64,000 nt of DNA, taken from contig JAJDNM010000062.1 in the NCBI GenBank assembly GCA_022340665.1, positions 1 to 64,000 on the forward strand. Direction: 5' to 3'. This stretch comes from Acidobacteriota bacterium. GTDB taxonomy: Bacteria; Acidobacteriota; Thermoanaerobaculia; Thermoanaerobaculales; Sulfomarinibacteraceae. Within the stretch, counting starts at the first letter, position 1. Every line of letters begins with the position of its first letter. Below the pieces are notes generated by a model. The model was given only the letters and a program-made list of their open reading frames with translations. It was not told where the DNA came from and made no database searches. Below, one piece after another: positions 23,916 through 34,250 of this stretch. Both the position numbers and the translations under genes were made by a program.

Positions 23916-25826
23916 GTGAGCGAGAGTTTCTACATCACGACCCCGATCTACTATGTCAACGATATGCCCCATATCGGGCATATCTACACGACCGTCATGG
24001 CCGATATCTTCGCCCGGTACAAGCGGATGACCGGCGCTGAAGTGCGCTTCCTCACGGGAACCGACGAACACGGCCAGAAAATCGAGAAGGCGGCCAAGGA
24101 CCAGGGCATCGAACCGATCCAACTTGCCGACCGGGTGGTCGCACGGTACCACTCGTTGTGGAAGACCCTCGAGATTTCGCACGACGACTTCATCCGCACA
24201 TCGGAACCTCGTCACAAGCGGAGCGTAGCCGAGATCATCCGCCGCATCACCGCGGCCGGTGATATCTACGACGGGGAGTACGAGGGGTGGTACCTCGCGG
24301 CGGACGAGGCATTTGTCCCCGACTCACAGGTCAAGGACGGGCGTGACATCGAGAGCGGGATGCCCGTCGAAAGGCTTTCCGAGCCGAGCTACTTTTTTCG
24401 CCTCTCCGCCTACCAGGAACCGCTGCTTCGCTGGTATCGAGAAAACCCCGAGTGCATCCGACCACGTACTCGGTACAACGAAGTCGTCAGCTTCGTTGAA
24501 GGCGGCCTTCGGGACCTGTCGGTCTCCAGAACCTCCCTGAATTGGGGAGTCCCCTACCCCGGCGACGACGACCACGTCGTCTATGTCTGGCTGGACGCCC
24601 TCACCAACTACATATCTGCCCTCGGTTTCGGCGCCGAAGACGAGACGCTATACGAAAAGTTCTGGCCGGCATCGGTTCACCTCGTGGGCAAGGACATTCT
24701 GCGTTTTCACTGTGTCTACTGGCCGGCCTTTCTGATGTCCGCCGGGCTCCCCCTACCCAAAGAGATATTTGGCCACGGGTGGTGGTTGCAGGACGAGGCC
24801 AAAATGTCGAAGTCGATTGGGAACGTCGTCCGGCCCGATTACCTCATCGAGCGCTTCGGCGCGGACTCGCTTCGCTATTTCCTGGCCCGCGAAATGTCCT
24901 TCGGCCATGACGCCTCGTTTTCGGACGAAGTGTTCCTCGAACGCTTCAACGCCGACCTCGCCAACGCCCTTGGCAACACAGCCTCCCGAACCCTTTCGAT
25001 GACCGGCCGCTACCTCGACGGCAGAGTCCCGGCCGTGTCTTCCGACGGCCCTGTGCCGGAGGCGGCGGCTGCCGCGGTGGCCAACTACCTCCTCCACCTC
25101 GAACAGGCTGAACCGAACCGCGCACTCGAGGCCGCGTGGCAGCTGCTCAAGGCGATTGATGGCCACATTCAGGAGCGGCAACCGTGGGCGCGTGCCAAGG
25201 AAGGCGAAACTGGGCGAACATCGCTCGAGGCCACCCTGTACGTTTCACTCGAAGGGCTCCGCATAACGGCGCTGATGATCGAGCCGTTCATGCCCGTCAT
25301 CGCCGAACGGCTCAGGCAGCAGCTCGGAGTCGGCGACATGGCCCGAAATTTCGGTGAGGCTACGAATTGGGGTGGCCTCGCAGAAGGCACCACTATCGGC
25401 AAGACCGAACCCCTGTTTCCACGAGTCGATATCAACGCCTACATCAAGGAGCTACGGATGAACACCACGAAAGAAGAGACCGAAAAGTCGCCCGAGGGTG
25501 AACTCCTTTCCATCGATGATTTCTTCAAAACCAAGCTGGTGGTCGGCACCATTCGCGAGGCCGAGAAGGTACCGAATTCGAAAAAGCTGGTGCGGCTGAT
25601 GGTCGATCTCGGTGAGCCCGAGCTGCGGCAGCTCGTCGCAGGCATCGCCGAGCGCTACGAGGCCGCCGACCTCGTTGGTCGCCAGATCGTGGTGGTTGCC
25701 AATCTCAAACCGGCCAAGTTGATGGGCGTCGAATCCCAGGGAATGTTGCTGGCGGCCAACCTCGAGGGAGCACCCTTCCTGCTTTCACCTGACGCTGAAG
25801 TGCCGCCTGGCACAGCGGTGAGTTGA
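23916..25826 (+). CDS. metG: Methionyl-tRNA synthetase
   Basis: 636 aa from GTG 23916, which has GGAGG 5 nt upstream; the frame upstream of it is repeat. Class I signatures HIGH (PHIGHIY) and KMSKS (AKMSKSIGN). A C-terminal OB-fold tRNA-binding domain (from about residue 530, DFFKTKLVVGTI) is fused, allowing dimerisation. The zinc-knuckle region usually carrying CxxC pairs reads EGWYLAADEAFVPDSQ here, without any cysteine, so this is a zinc-free variant. The stop TGA lies within a GAGTTGA repeat word. Confidence 0.95.
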   Translation: MSESFYITTPIYYVNDMPHIGHIYTTVMADIFARYKRMTGAEVRFLTGTDEHGQKIEKAAKDQGIEPIQLADRVVARYHSLWKTLEISHDDFIRTSEPRHKRSVAEIIRRITAAGDIYDGEYEGWYLAADEAFVPDSQVKDGRDIESGMPVERLSEPSYFFRLSAYQEPLLRWYRENPECIRPRTRYNEVVSFVEGGLRDLSVSRTSLNWGVPYPGDDDHVVYVWLDALTNYISALGFGAEDETLYEKFWPASVHLVGKDILRFHCVYWPAFLMSAGLPLPKEIFGHGWWLQDEAKMSKSIGNVVRPDYLIERFGADSLRYFLAREMSFGHDASFSDEVFLERFNADLANALGNTASRTLSMTGRYLDGRVPAVSSDGPVPEAAAAAVANYLLHLEQAEPNRALEAAWQLLKAIDGHIQERQPWARAKEGETGRTSLEATLYVSLEGLRITALMIEPFMPVIAERLRQQLGVGDMARNFGEATNWGGLAEGTTIGKTEPLFPRVDINAYIKELRMNTTKEETEKSPEGELLSIDDFFKTKLVVGTIREAEKVPNSKKLVRLMVDLGEPELRQLVAGIAERYEAADLVGRQIVVVANLKPAKLMGVESQGMLLAANLEGAPFLLSPDAEVPPGTAVS

Positions 25827-25917
25827 GAGTTGAGAGTGACGAGTTCTATCCACTCCCCTGAGAAATTTAGGGTGGGCGGTCGGCAACTCTCAACTCTAAA
25901 CTCTTGACTCTCGACTA
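25819..25917. repeat. Heptamer-word inverted element, GAGTTGA dialect, spanning both convergent stops
   Basis: Left arm 25819-25848 (GAGTTGA, GAGTTGA, GAGTGAC, GAGTTCT) and right arm 25884-25917 (CAACTCT, CAACTCT, AAACTCT, TGACTCT, CGACTAT) are reverse complements in the same 7-nt register. The centre is CCACTCCCC..GGGTGGGCGG. The metG stop TGA and the folA stop TAG both lie inside the arms. Confidence 0.9.
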
Positions 25918-26415
25918 TTGCCCTCTTTCATAAACCAAAAAGCTGTAATCGAACTCGTTCTTTTCGTCAGCTTCGTGGTGCTCCTCGGAGACAAGTTCCC
26001 ATAGGTCGAAATCAATTTCCGGGAGGCGGGTATCGCCCTCGATCTCGGCATGGATCCGGGTCAGATAGATCCGATCCACCAGGCCGTGCGCGAGGGCGGC
26101 GCGATAGATCTGCGATCCTCCACCGATGAACGGCTCGTCGTCCGCGGCCGCCACCTCGAGAGCCTCTTTGATCGACGAGACAACCTGCGCACCCTCGAGA
26201 GCGAGTTGCCGGCTACGGGTCACTACTACCATCGTCCTGCCCGGCAGCGGCTTGCCGAGCTCATCCCAGGTTCGCCGGCCAATGATCAGGTGGTGCCCCA
26301 TCGTGGTCCGTTTGAAATGCCTGAGATCAGCCGGCAGAGACCACGGCAGGCCACCGTCACGCCCGATGACTCCGTTCGACGACACGGCGACGATCATCGA
26401 AACCTCCATCATCAC
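25915..26415 (-). CDS. folA: Dihydrofolate reductase
   Basis: 166 aa. Reduces dihydrofolate with [28 protein letters not shown] is the substrate loop; the Asp/Glu-type catalytic residue lies in [20 protein letters not shown] and the C-terminal [11 protein letters not shown] are typical. Its start overlaps the thyA stop by 4 nt, coupling the two enzymes of the thymidylate cycle. Its stop codon lies in a repeat arm. Confidence 0.95.
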   Translation of the reverse strand: MMMEVSMIVAVSSNGVIGRDGGLPWSLPADLRHFKRTTMGHHLIIGRRTWDELGKPLPGRTMVVVTRSRQLALEGAQVVSSIKEALEVAAADDEPFIGGGSQIYRAALAHGLVDRIYLTRIHAEIEGDTRLPEIDFDLWELVSEEHHEADEKNEFDYSFLVYERGQ

Positions 26416-27206
26416 ACCGCAATCGGAGCCTTGATGTGGGGCTGAGGGTCATAACCATCGAGCCGAAAATCTTCATAAACGAAATCGAAGATGCTGTCTG
26501 GCGTACGTTCGATATGCATCGTGGGCAGGCCGCGCGGCTCCCGTGCGAGTTGGGTTCTCGCCTGTTCAAGGTGGTTGCGGTACAGATGGACATCGCCAAA
26601 CGAGTGCACGAACTCACGCGGCTCGAGTCCACAGACGCGGGCGACCATCATCGTCAGCAATGCGTACGAGGCGATATTGAACGGCACCCCGAGAAAGAGG
26701 TCCGCGCTCCGCTGATAGAGCTGGCACGAGAGGCCCCCCTGGGCCACCCAGAACTGGAAGAGACAGTGACACGGAGGCAACGCCATCTCCTCGATGTCCG
26801 CCACGTTCCACGCCGATACGATGTGACGCCGTGAATTTGGGTCATTCCGAATGCCATTCACAACTCGTTCGATCTGATCCACCGCACCGCCTTCTGTGGT
26901 GGGCCACGAACGCCACTGGTGGCCATATATCGGACCGAGATCGTCGTTCGCGTCGGCCCACTCGTCCCAGATCGTCACTCCGTGCTCGTGCAGATAGGTG
27001 AGATTGGTATCTCCGGCGAGAAACCACAAAAGCTCATGGATGATCGAACGCAGGTGGAGCCTCTTTGTCGTCAGGGCCGGGAAACCGTCGCGCAGATCGA
27101 ATCGCATCTGGTAACCGAAGGCGCTGAGGGTCCCAGTGCCGGTTCGGTCCTCCTTCTCCACACCGCTTTTGAGGACGTGATCGAGCAGGTCCAGGTATTG
27201 CCTCAT
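26412..27206 (-). CDS. thyA: Thymidylate synthase
   Basis: 264 aa, the usual ThyA length. Converts dUMP to dTMP and produces dihydrofolate for FolA. Active-site Cys in [12 protein letters not shown]; Arg-rich phosphate site [10 protein letters not shown]-terminal HIKAPIAV closes the active site. It overlaps kdsC upstream (ATGA) and folA downstream (ATGA), a three-gene operon. Confidence 0.97.
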   Translation of the reverse strand: MRQYLDLLDHVLKSGVEKEDRTGTGTLSAFGYQMRFDLRDGFPALTTKRLHLRSIIHELLWFLAGDTNLTYLHEHGVTIWDEWADANDDLGPIYGHQWRSWPTTEGGAVDQIERVVNGIRNDPNSRRHIVSAWNVADIEEMALPPCHCLFQFWVAQGGLSCQLYQRSADLFLGVPFNIASYALLTMMVARVCGLEPREFVHSFGDVHLYRNHLEQARTQLAREPRGLPTMHIERTPDSIFDFVYEDFRLDGYDPQPHIKAPIAV

Positions 27207-27766
27207 CCGCGCTGTTGTCCCGAGTCAATCCAACCGCTCACCAGCTCGATCCAGCGACCCTGTCCTTTGAGCAGCACCTCGGCGAACTCCCGCACCGCGC
27301 CGTGCCCGCCTGTCATGCCGCAAACCATATCGCAGGCAGCGATCACCTCCGGCGCGGCATCAGCGGGGCATGCAGTGAACGCTGCACGGGCGAGTAGCGG
27401 CAGATCAGGCAGGTCGTCGCCCATAGCCGCCACCGCGGAATCGTTTATCTGGAGGATCTCTTCCACGCGATCGAGATCGGCCGGTTTGTCGTGTGAACCG
27501 ACAAGTATGAGTTCGGAGCGCATCCCGAGCTCCGTGCACCGCTTCACCACCGCTTCGCTTGATCGACCGCTGATGACGGCAACCTGTATTCCTGCTCGCA
27601 GGAGGAGCTTGATGGCAACACCGTCTCGAGCCGAAAAGCGTTTGCGGTCTTCACCGTCAGCCGAATAGTCGAGGCTGCCGTCCGTAAGCACCCCGTCGAC
27701 ATCGAGGGCGATCAGGCGGATCGGCTCGAGCTTCTCGCGGACGTCGGCTGGCAAACGACTTGGCAT
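27203..27766 (-). CDS. kdsC: KdsC-type HAD phosphatase (Kdo 8-phosphate phosphatase)
   Basis: 187 aa C0-type HAD hydrolase without cap. Motif [10 protein letters not shown], motif II ISGRSS, motif III Lys in KPADLDR, motif IV GDDLPDL. KdsC releases Kdo for lipopolysaccharide. CMP-sugar synthetase-linked relatives look alike, so the substrate is inferred. First gene of kdsC-thyA-folA; its promoter side is a GGATGCT repeat. No kdsA, kdsB or kdsD lies nearby. Confidence 0.88.
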   Translation of the reverse strand: MPSRLPADVREKLEPIRLIALDVDGVLTDGSLDYSADGEDRKRFSARDGVAIKLLLRAGIQVAVISGRSSEAVVKRCTELGMRSELILVGSHDKPADLDRVEEILQINDSAVAAMGDDLPDLPLLARAAFTACPADAAPEVIAACDMVCGMTGGHGAVREFAEVLLKGQGRWIELVSGWIDSGQQRG

Positions 27767-27792
27767 GGGGAGATGCTAACAGAACGCGGCGA

Positions 27793-27966
27793 GATGCGAG
27801 ATACAAGATGCTGGATGCTAGATGCTGGATGCTGGATGCTGGATGCACAATATTGAATGTTAGATGTTGGATGTTGGATGCCACGAGACGGTGGTTTTTG
27901 CTGATTTTTGATCAACGGGAAGGCGAATCCAAAATCAAACATCAAATATCCAATATCTCAAATCAG
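27793..27966. repeat. GGATGCT/TTGGATG heptamer element upstream of kdsC
   Basis: Left arm 27793-27880 mixes GGATGCT and GATGTTG words at 7-nt spacing. A core with GCTGATTTTTGATCAACGGG follows. Right arm 27923-27960 (AATCCAAAATCAAACATC, then CAATATC) is the reverse-complement dialect. The same text type continues to 28001, where TTTGAACGTTAG supplies the stop of the next gene. Confidence 0.85.
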
Positions 27967-27998
27967 GCGCAAGCGTCAGCAATCGTCGCCTCGACGAC

Positions 27999-30848
27999 CT
28001 AACGTTCAAACGAGAAGCAGGCAATCACCGGGTCGTGGTCGGAGGCGCGTTCACTAGCCGGCCACTCGGCGTTTACGTGCACCATGTCGACTTCGGCCTC
28101 CCGTGCCAGCGTGCCGCTGGCAAGGACATGATCGAGGACCTGTGAGTTGCCGAGATGGACATAGCTGTAACGATCTTCGATCTCCACCCGCTTCACGAGA
28201 TCCTCGAGGCCCGCCGTTTCGAGCACCCGCAGGGGTGGCGAATCTTCGAAGTCGTTGAGATCTCCAAGCACCACGATCCTGGCCGACGGATCTGCCTCGG
28301 TCAGTTTTCTGACGAAATCCGCCACCAGGTCCGCCTGATCGGTGCGCCGTTTGACCGTGTTCTCCAATCGAGGCTGTCGTCGCCCAAAGATCGGGTCGTC
28401 GCCGCCCTTGGAGCTCAGGTGGAGATTGATGATGAAGAACCGCTTACCGGCGAACTCGAACTCTCCCACCAGCGGTTTTCGACTGCCACCGTGACCATCT
28501 TCTCCCGCTCGAAAGGCCGGGTTGCCCGGCTCGACCAGGCCCGGGCTGCACGACAGGCTGAGGCCGCGGTCAACGGTCGTGCTCTTGTCATCAGCGCAAT
28601 CGACCCGATCGACAAACCGCACCCTTTCCGGATTGAAGAGGAAAGCGGTTCTGATGTTGGCACCGGGCTGGCCCCCGTCGGCCCCATCGACGGGATCGAT
28701 CGATCGACTCTCGTAGCGCGGCCCGCCGGCCCTTTCGATGCTCACAATGAGTCGATCCAAGGTCGCCGTTGCCCTCACCGTGCCGTCGTCCTCGGCGCCA
28801 GAGTCGTCCTGGATCTCCTGGACCGCCAGGACGTCCGGCCCGCCGAGGTTCTCGACTACGGTTTCCGCCAGGCTCACGAATTTACTCTCCGCCGACACCA
28901 CCGACAGGTTCTCGACGTTGAAGGTCGCCACTGTGAAATTCTCCGTGTCTCCGGTGATATCGGTGCGCTCGCGTCTGATCTCGCTCCGGTACGCGGGCGG
29001 CAGCGGATCGGTGTTGAGCAGCTTGTAGCTGCCGAAGCTGTAGTGGAGGATTCCGTCCGCGTGGGCCTGGAGCGTGTCGCCCACCTGCAGCTGCGGTGGG
29101 TCGGCGACCAACCGATCGTCGATCACAATGCGTTGTGGATTGGGGTTGTCGGGTCGAAGGCGCAGTCCGTGACGGTCTGTCCTCGTGCGCGCACCCGCGC
29201 CGAATTCCGGCAACACCGTCACCTCTCCGTAGCGCGAGGTCGGTCCGACGACGACCGGCCTCTCGACCCTGATCAGCATCCCCTCGAGGCTTTCGAAGGC
29301 GTCCGCGGCGAAGACCGCCGGATCGTACGTCTGGTAATCATCCGAAGCGACCTCCGGTTGAGGGATCGTTCTTCCGCCATTGCCGATCACCTCGGGAGGT
29401 GGAAGATTCTGCCCCCGGTTTTTGATCTCGAGATCGGTCGAGAAGAGGCGGGTCACCGGGAGTTCCAACCCCCATCCACGCTCCTCCACCCGCCCTCCGA
29501 CACTGATTCGATCACCAACCCGGACCAATGGCAGCCCCTTGGACGCCATGACCAACAGCCCCTCCGAGGTTCCCGAATCTCCGTCCCCGACAGGATCCTG
29601 CATCCAGAAGGCTTGGCCACCCCTGCTGCCGAGAATCGCGGTCACCAGCCCGCCGACCCGCGAAACGCAGCGCCCGGCGAGCGGCGACACATGACCCGAG
29701 CCCTGTATCTGATGAATCGTTGCATCGAGCCGTACAGCCTGCGGGGGATCGACCCCGGAGACTGCAAAGAACACGATCTGATTGGCCTGAACCGAGGGTT
29801 GAAAGTTGTTGTCCGAGATCATCACGAGCAATCGCCGGCCGTCACCGAGATCGGGTCCGAGCGCCATCCCCTCGATGTTATCCGGCACCAGTCCACGTTG
29901 ACCGAGATCGGCGATCAACGCTTTGTCGGCCATCACAGGTCGCGGGCCGTCCATCTCTAGAATGCCGTCGACACCGTTGATATTCGTCGCCCTGCTCAGA
30001 TCCACTTGGTACAGGCGCACCCGATTGCCGACCCCGGCCGAAAACGACCGTTCGACCACCAGCAGTCTATGCGTGTCGAGGGCGACGATCTCGGAGATGC
30101 CGTTGGTCCGGAAGGCCGACGCCGGTTCCGGCTGGTCCGGAACCGGACCCACCTCGTAGAGAAACTCGGCAATCGGTCGGCCCCCGGGCAGCTCGAACAC
30201 CAGCAGTCGAGCCGGGCTACCGCGATCGGTGTCCGCCAACGGACCGTCCTGAGCGAGAGCGTTTTCAGCGGCGACGAAGAGCCTCTTGCCGTCGGGGCTG
30301 AGGGCGAGACCCTCGAAACCGAGATTGTCGCGAACCCCCCGCGTGCCGTCGGCGTTCGGCAGGAAATAGTCGGGCAGCGCAAGCTCGTCAATCATCGTCC
30401 CTTCGAGCCCGAATCGAGCCACCATGGGCGGGATGCCCCGATGCGGCACGCCTTCAGAGGCCAGAAACAGGGTCCCGTCCGGCGACAGGGCGAGGGCCTC
30501 GGAATCGAGGACACCGCGAGCAAAAGGTACACCCCCCGAATCGCGCAAGACCGTCGCTCCGCGCACGGTTGCATCCGCCTTCTCCCCGTCGAGCCGGACC
30601 TTCAGCGTGTAGAAACGCGGGGGATCGATGCTGCCGCGATCGTCCGATACGACGTAGAAGAGGTCGCATCCGGGATCGTAGGTCAGGCCGGAGAGCCCGC
30701 CTACCAGGGTCCCGTCAACTCGAAGATGTCCCGGCAGGCTGCTTTCGCCCAACAGGTCCAGCTCCAGATCAGTCGACGCGGCCGACGCCGCCATGGCGAG
30801 GGCTGCGACGAAAACGTTGAGTGTCTTTTCGATCCGGCCCGGCCTCAA
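27999..30848 (-). CDS. Exported phytase-like / endonuclease-exonuclease-phosphatase (EEP) fusion
   Basis: 949 aa starting at TTG 30848, which overlaps the TerB-like gene's stop. Signal peptide about 1-26 (FVAALAMAASAAS). Residues about 35-390 match the esterase-like/phytase-like propeller (GGLSGLTYDPGCD, GFEGLALSPDG, NIEGMALGPD). About 390-620 are OB-like beta segments typical of extracellular nucleases. About 640-948 form an EEP domain (TVATFNVENL, VLAVQEIQDD, VVLGDLNDFEDSP, SDHDPVIA). It is probably a periplasmic or secreted nuclease or phosphodiesterase used in phosphate scavenging. The combination of both domains in one chain is noteworthy. Confidence 0.85.
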   Translation of the reverse strand: MRPGRIEKTLNVFVAALAMAASAASTDLELDLLGESSLPGHLRVDGTLVGGLSGLTYDPGCDLFYVVSDDRGSIDPPRFYTLKVRLDGEKADATVRGATVLRDSGGVPFARGVLDSEALALSPDGTLFLASEGVPHRGIPPMVARFGLEGTMIDELALPDYFLPNADGTRGVRDNLGFEGLALSPDGKRLFVAAENALAQDGPLADTDRGSPARLLVFELPGGRPIAEFLYEVGPVPDQPEPASAFRTNGISEIVALDTHRLLVVERSFSAGVGNRVRLYQVDLSRATNINGVDGILEMDGPRPVMADKALIADLGQRGLVPDNIEGMALGPDLGDGRRLLVMISDNNFQPSVQANQIVFFAVSGVDPPQAVRLDATIHQIQGSGHVSPLAGRCVSRVGGLVTAILGSRGGQAFWMQDPVGDGDSGTSEGLLVMASKGLPLVRVGDRISVGGRVEERGWGLELPVTRLFSTDLEIKNRGQNLPPPEVIGNGGRTIPQPEVASDDYQTYDPAVFAADAFESLEGMLIRVERPVVVGPTSRYGEVTVLPEFGAGARTRTDRHGLRLRPDNPNPQRIVIDDRLVADPPQLQVGDTLQAHADGILHYSFGSYKLLNTDPLPPAYRSEIRRERTDITGDTENFTVATFNVENLSVVSAESKFVSLAETVVENLGGPDVLAVQEIQDDSGAEDDGTVRATATLDRLIVSIERAGGPRYESRSIDPVDGADGGQPGANIRTAFLFNPERVRFVDRVDCADDKSTTVDRGLSLSCSPGLVEPGNPAFRAGEDGHGGSRKPLVGEFEFAGKRFFIINLHLSSKGGDDPIFGRRQPRLENTVKRRTDQADLVADFVRKLTEADPSARIVVLGDLNDFEDSPPLRVLETAGLEDLVKRVEIEDRYSYVHLGNSQVLDHVLASGTLAREAEVDMVHVNAEWPASERASDHDPVIACFSFER

Positions 30849-31420
30849 GTGAAGGCCTGTTCGAGCTCTTCGATCATCTTCTTCTCGGCCGCAGAAATGG
30901 TGGCCACCCCGAGAAATCCCCCGGCAGCATCCGCGATCTCTCGGGCGCGGTCCAGCGTCCCGTCCCTGAGATGAGCCTTTGCACGGTCACCGAGAGACGG
31001 CTTCAACGCCTCGACGTAGCTCTTCCAGACCTCCAGAAGCTCCGGGCTCGGCTTGGTCTGCAGCCAGTTTCTGAGCAGGTTACAGGTCGGACTGGTCTCG
31101 TCCACCCCTCGCTCGACCGCAGCCTTGATGATGGCCTCCCTCTCCCCCTGCTGTATCTCACCATCCGCCCACGCCACCTCCACCAGGGGAACCAGAGAAA
31201 AGGCGACCAACGTCTCGGGTTCTACCTCGAGATCAACGAGCGCATTGACGATCTCGTCGTCATCGATATCGAGGTACTCCCGAAATTCCTTCTTCTTCTC
31301 CTCGCGCACGCTCGCCTCGCGCAACTCCCTCAGGATCCGCTCGTTTTCCTTGGCGAAAAAGCTTTCTTCGAGGGCCTTGGCCTTGGATTTCAGTACCGGG
31401 ACGTCGTCGGTGTAACTCAT
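30845..31420 (-). CDS. TerB-like (tellurite-resistance fold) helical protein
   Basis: 191 aa from the ATG at 31420 (RBS AAGGAGA). The central helical block VAFSLVPLVEVAWADGEIQQGEREAI is the TerB/DjlA-type motif with its acidic metal-contact residues (ADGEI). The N-terminal part is a charged coiled coil (residues 10-50). TerB proteins bind divalent metal and occur in stress modules, but no other ter gene is here. It overlaps the downstream exported nuclease gene by 4 nt (TTGA). Confidence 0.75.
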   Translation of the reverse strand: MSYTDDVPVLKSKAKALEESFFAKENERILRELREASVREEKKKEFREYLDIDDDEIVNALVDLEVEPETLVAFSLVPLVEVAWADGEIQQGEREAIIKAAVERGVDETSPTCNLLRNWLQTKPSPELLEVWKSYVEALKPSLGDRAKAHLRDGTLDRAREIADAAGGFLGVATISAAEKKMIEELEQAFT

Positions 31421-31576
31421 GGGTGCCGTCTCCTTAGGCGTTGAGTGTCGGGGCGGTTTGTCTCGCCGCCGAGAGTGATTATGCCATGGTCTATTTGACC
31501 CGGCGCACTGGTGCCGCGGCAAATAGATGCGTAGAATACGCCGGGCCTGATCAAAAACAGGCATCGAGAGGAGAAC

Positions 31577-34147
31577 ATGGCCGAGCACAGCTACCAACCA
31601 TCAGTCATCGAGCCCAAGTGGCAGGAGATATGGGCTGAACGTCGCACGTTCAGGACACCGTCGGATCCCGAGGAACTACATTCGAAGCCCAAGTTCTACG
31701 TGCTCGATATGTTCCCCTACCCCTCTGGCGCAGGCCTCCACGTCGGACACCCCGAGGGATACACCGCAACCGATGTCGTGGCGCGGATGAAACGTGCCCA
31801 GGGGTTCAACGTTCTCCACCCGATGGGCTGGGATGCTTTCGGCCTACCCGCCGAGCGCGCCGCGGTGCGTGAGGGTCTCCATCCCGCCGCGATCACCGAG
31901 CGCAACGTCGACACCTTTCGCAAGCAGATCCAGCGACTCGGCTTCTCATACGACTGGGACCGGGAGGTCAATACCTCCGCTCCTGACTACTACCGATGGA
32001 CCCAGTGGATCTTCCTCCAGCTCTATGACAGGGGCCTCGCCTACATGGCCGACGTCCCCGTCAACTGGTGCCCGGCCCTGGGAACGGTGCTCGCCAACGA
32101 GGAGGTGAAAGACGGCGCCTATGTCGAAACCGGTGACCCGGTCGAACGTCGGTTGATGCGCCAATGGATGCTCAAGATCACCGATTACGCGGAGCGCCTG
32201 CTCGATGATCTCGAACTGGTCGACTGGCCGGAGAGCGTCAAGGAGATGCAGCGCAACTGGATCGGCAAGAGCCACGGTGCCGATGTCATCTTCCAAATCG
32301 ACGGAATGGACAGGGACTTCACCGTCTTCACCACCCGGCCCGACACGCTCTTCGGCGCGACCTATTGCGTCTTCGCTCCCGAGCACCCGATGGTCACCGA
32401 ATTCACCACGGACGGACAGCGGCAGGCGGTCGAGACATACGTCGCGGAAGCAGCGCAGAAAACCGATCTCGACCGGACCGACCTTGCCAGGTCGAAGACC
32501 GGCGTGTTCACCGGCGCCTACGCGATCAACCCGGTCAACGACGAGAAGGTCCCGATCTGGGTGGCGGACTACGTCCTCATGGGCTATGGCACCGGAGCCA
32601 TCATGGCGGTGCCCGGCCACGACGAGCGGGACCACGAGTTCGCTCGCGCGTACGGCCTGCCGATCGTCGAAGTGGTGTCGGGATCGGACTTTCCGATCGA
32701 AGAGGCCGCCTTCGTCGACAACGTCGACGGCGTACTGGTGAACTCGACCGCCCGGGATGGTTTTTCGATCGACGGCCTCAAGGTGCCGGACGCGATCGCC
32801 AAGATCACTGCCTGGCTGAGCCAACGCGGCCTTGGCGAAGAAAGGGTCCAATATCGGCTGCGCGACTGGCTCTTCTCCCGCCAGCGCTACTGGGGCGAGC
32901 CGTTCCCGGTCGTCCACACGGATGACGGCGAGGTCCTACCCTTACCGGAGGACGCGCTGCCCGTCGGACTGCCGGTCATCGACGAATATAAACCGACCGA
33001 CGACGGCCGCCCGCCTCTCGCCCGCGCCGGAGACGACTGGCTCCGGGTCGAGCTGCCCGACGGCCGCATGGCGACGCGCGAGACCAACACCATGCCGCAG
33101 TGGGCCGGCTCGTGCTGGTACTACCTGCGCTACCTCGATCCCCACAATGACCGTGAAGCGTGGTCGCAGGAGGCCGAGAACTACTGGATGCCGGTCGACC
33201 TCTACGTCGGCGGGGTCGAGCACGCGGTGCTCCACCTGCTCTACGCCCGCTTCTGGCACAAGGTCCTCTACGATTGCGGCTACGTCCACACGAAGGAGCC
33301 GTTTCCGAGGCTCTTCAACCAGGGCATGATCCTCGCCTACTCTTACCGTGACGCAGGAGGAAAGTACTACCTTCCCTCTGATGTCGAGGGACGGGACGGC
33401 CGCTTCTTCACCAGGGACGGTGGCATCGAGCTCGAGGCCCAGGTCGAGAAGATGTCGAAGTCCAAGCTCAACGTCGTCAACCCTGACGACGTCATCGAAG
33501 CCTACGGTGCCGACGCCATGCGTCTCTACGAGCTCTTCATGGGTCCGCTCGAAGTGCAGAAACCGTGGCAGATGAAGGACGTCGAAGGCGTCAATCGCTT
33601 CCTCCAGAGGGTCTGGCGACTCGCGGTAGACGAGAAATCGGGAAACCTCAACCCGAAGCTGACCGACCGAGCCGCCTCCACCGAACCGGAACTCGAACGC
33701 TGCCTCCACAAGACCATCAAAAAGGTCACGTCGGATACCGAGACACTGCAGATGAACACAGCCATCGCCCAGATGATGATCTTCACCAACGACGCCACCA
33801 GCGCCTCGACCTTGCCGTTGGAGATCGTCGGCGCCTTCCTGCGCCTGCTCTCGCCCTACGCGCCCCACCTCTGCGAGGAGCTGTGGCAGCGGCTCGGCAA
33901 GGAGGAGCTCATCGCCCACGCCGCATGGCCGAGCTGGGACCCCGAGCTGGCACGGGACGAAACCATCACGATAGTCGTCCAGGTCAACGGCAAGAAACGG
34001 GACGAGCTGCAGGTCGACCGCGAAACCGCAAAGGAAGATCTCGAACGTCTCGCTCTGGCCTCGGAAAACGCGCAGCGCTTCCTCGATGGCAAGGAACCGA
34101 AAAAGGTGATCGTGGTTCCGGGCAGGTTGGTCAACATCGTCGTTTGA
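31577..34147 (+). CDS. leuS: Leucyl-tRNA synthetase
   Basis: 856 aa. HIGH equivalent HVGH ([10 protein letters not shown]), KMSKS ([11 protein letters not shown]). The CP1 editing domain (about 220-420) contains the threonine-rich [17 protein letters not shown] and the conserved Asp region [16 protein letters not shown]-terminal anticodon-binding and [11 protein letters not shown] domains close the protein. RBS GAGGAG. It is convergent with the sensor kinase gene across a repeat element. Confidence 0.97.
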   Translation: MAEHSYQPSVIEPKWQEIWAERRTFRTPSDPEELHSKPKFYVLDMFPYPSGAGLHVGHPEGYTATDVVARMKRAQGFNVLHPMGWDAFGLPAERAAVREGLHPAAITERNVDTFRKQIQRLGFSYDWDREVNTSAPDYYRWTQWIFLQLYDRGLAYMADVPVNWCPALGTVLANEEVKDGAYVETGDPVERRLMRQWMLKITDYAERLLDDLELVDWPESVKEMQRNWIGKSHGADVIFQIDGMDRDFTVFTTRPDTLFGATYCVFAPEHPMVTEFTTDGQRQAVETYVAEAAQKTDLDRTDLARSKTGVFTGAYAINPVNDEKVPIWVADYVLMGYGTGAIMAVPGHDERDHEFARAYGLPIVEVVSGSDFPIEEAAFVDNVDGVLVNSTARDGFSIDGLKVPDAIAKITAWLSQRGLGEERVQYRLRDWLFSRQRYWGEPFPVVHTDDGEVLPLPEDALPVGLPVIDEYKPTDDGRPPLARAGDDWLRVELPDGRMATRETNTMPQWAGSCWYYLRYLDPHNDREAWSQEAENYWMPVDLYVGGVEHAVLHLLYARFWHKVLYDCGYVHTKEPFPRLFNQGMILAYSYRDAGGKYYLPSDVEGRDGRFFTRDGGIELEAQVEKMSKSKLNVVNPDDVIEAYGADAMRLYELFMGPLEVQKPWQMKDVEGVNRFLQRVWRLAVDEKSGNLNPKLTDRAASTEPELERCLHKTIKKVTSDTETLQMNTAIAQMMIFTNDATSASTLPLEIVGAFLRLLSPYAPHLCEELWQRLGKEELIAHAAWPSWDPELARDETITIVVQVNGKKRDELQVDRETAKEDLERLALASENAQRFLDGKEPKKVIVVPGRLVNIVV

Positions 34148-34176
34148 AGCCGAAATCTCCACCTGTCACCGAGGAG

Positions 34177-34250
34177 ACGTTGAACGTTTGAACGTTGAAA
34201 CGTTCCGCCCGGCCTCGTCTATACGGTCTCCAACGTTCTAACGTGTAACG
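34177..34250. repeat. Heptamer-word inverted element, AACGTTC dialect, in the leuS-kinase gap
   Basis: Left arm 34177-34205 (ACGTTGA, ACGTTTG, AACGTTG words) and right arm 34229-34250 (CAACGTTCTAACGTGTAACG) are reverse complements. The kinase's last three codons and its TAG stop (34238-34240) are written in the right arm. Confidence 0.85.

Noticed and set aside
28155-29960. 601-codon plus-strand open frame opposite the EEP protein gene
   Set aside because: Antisense shadow of a gene with clear phytase-like and EEP motifs; its translation shows no domain.
31495-31537. Promoter for leuS (TTGACC and TAGAAT)
   Set aside because: The two boxes are 31 nt apart, too far for one promoter; the true start site is unclear.
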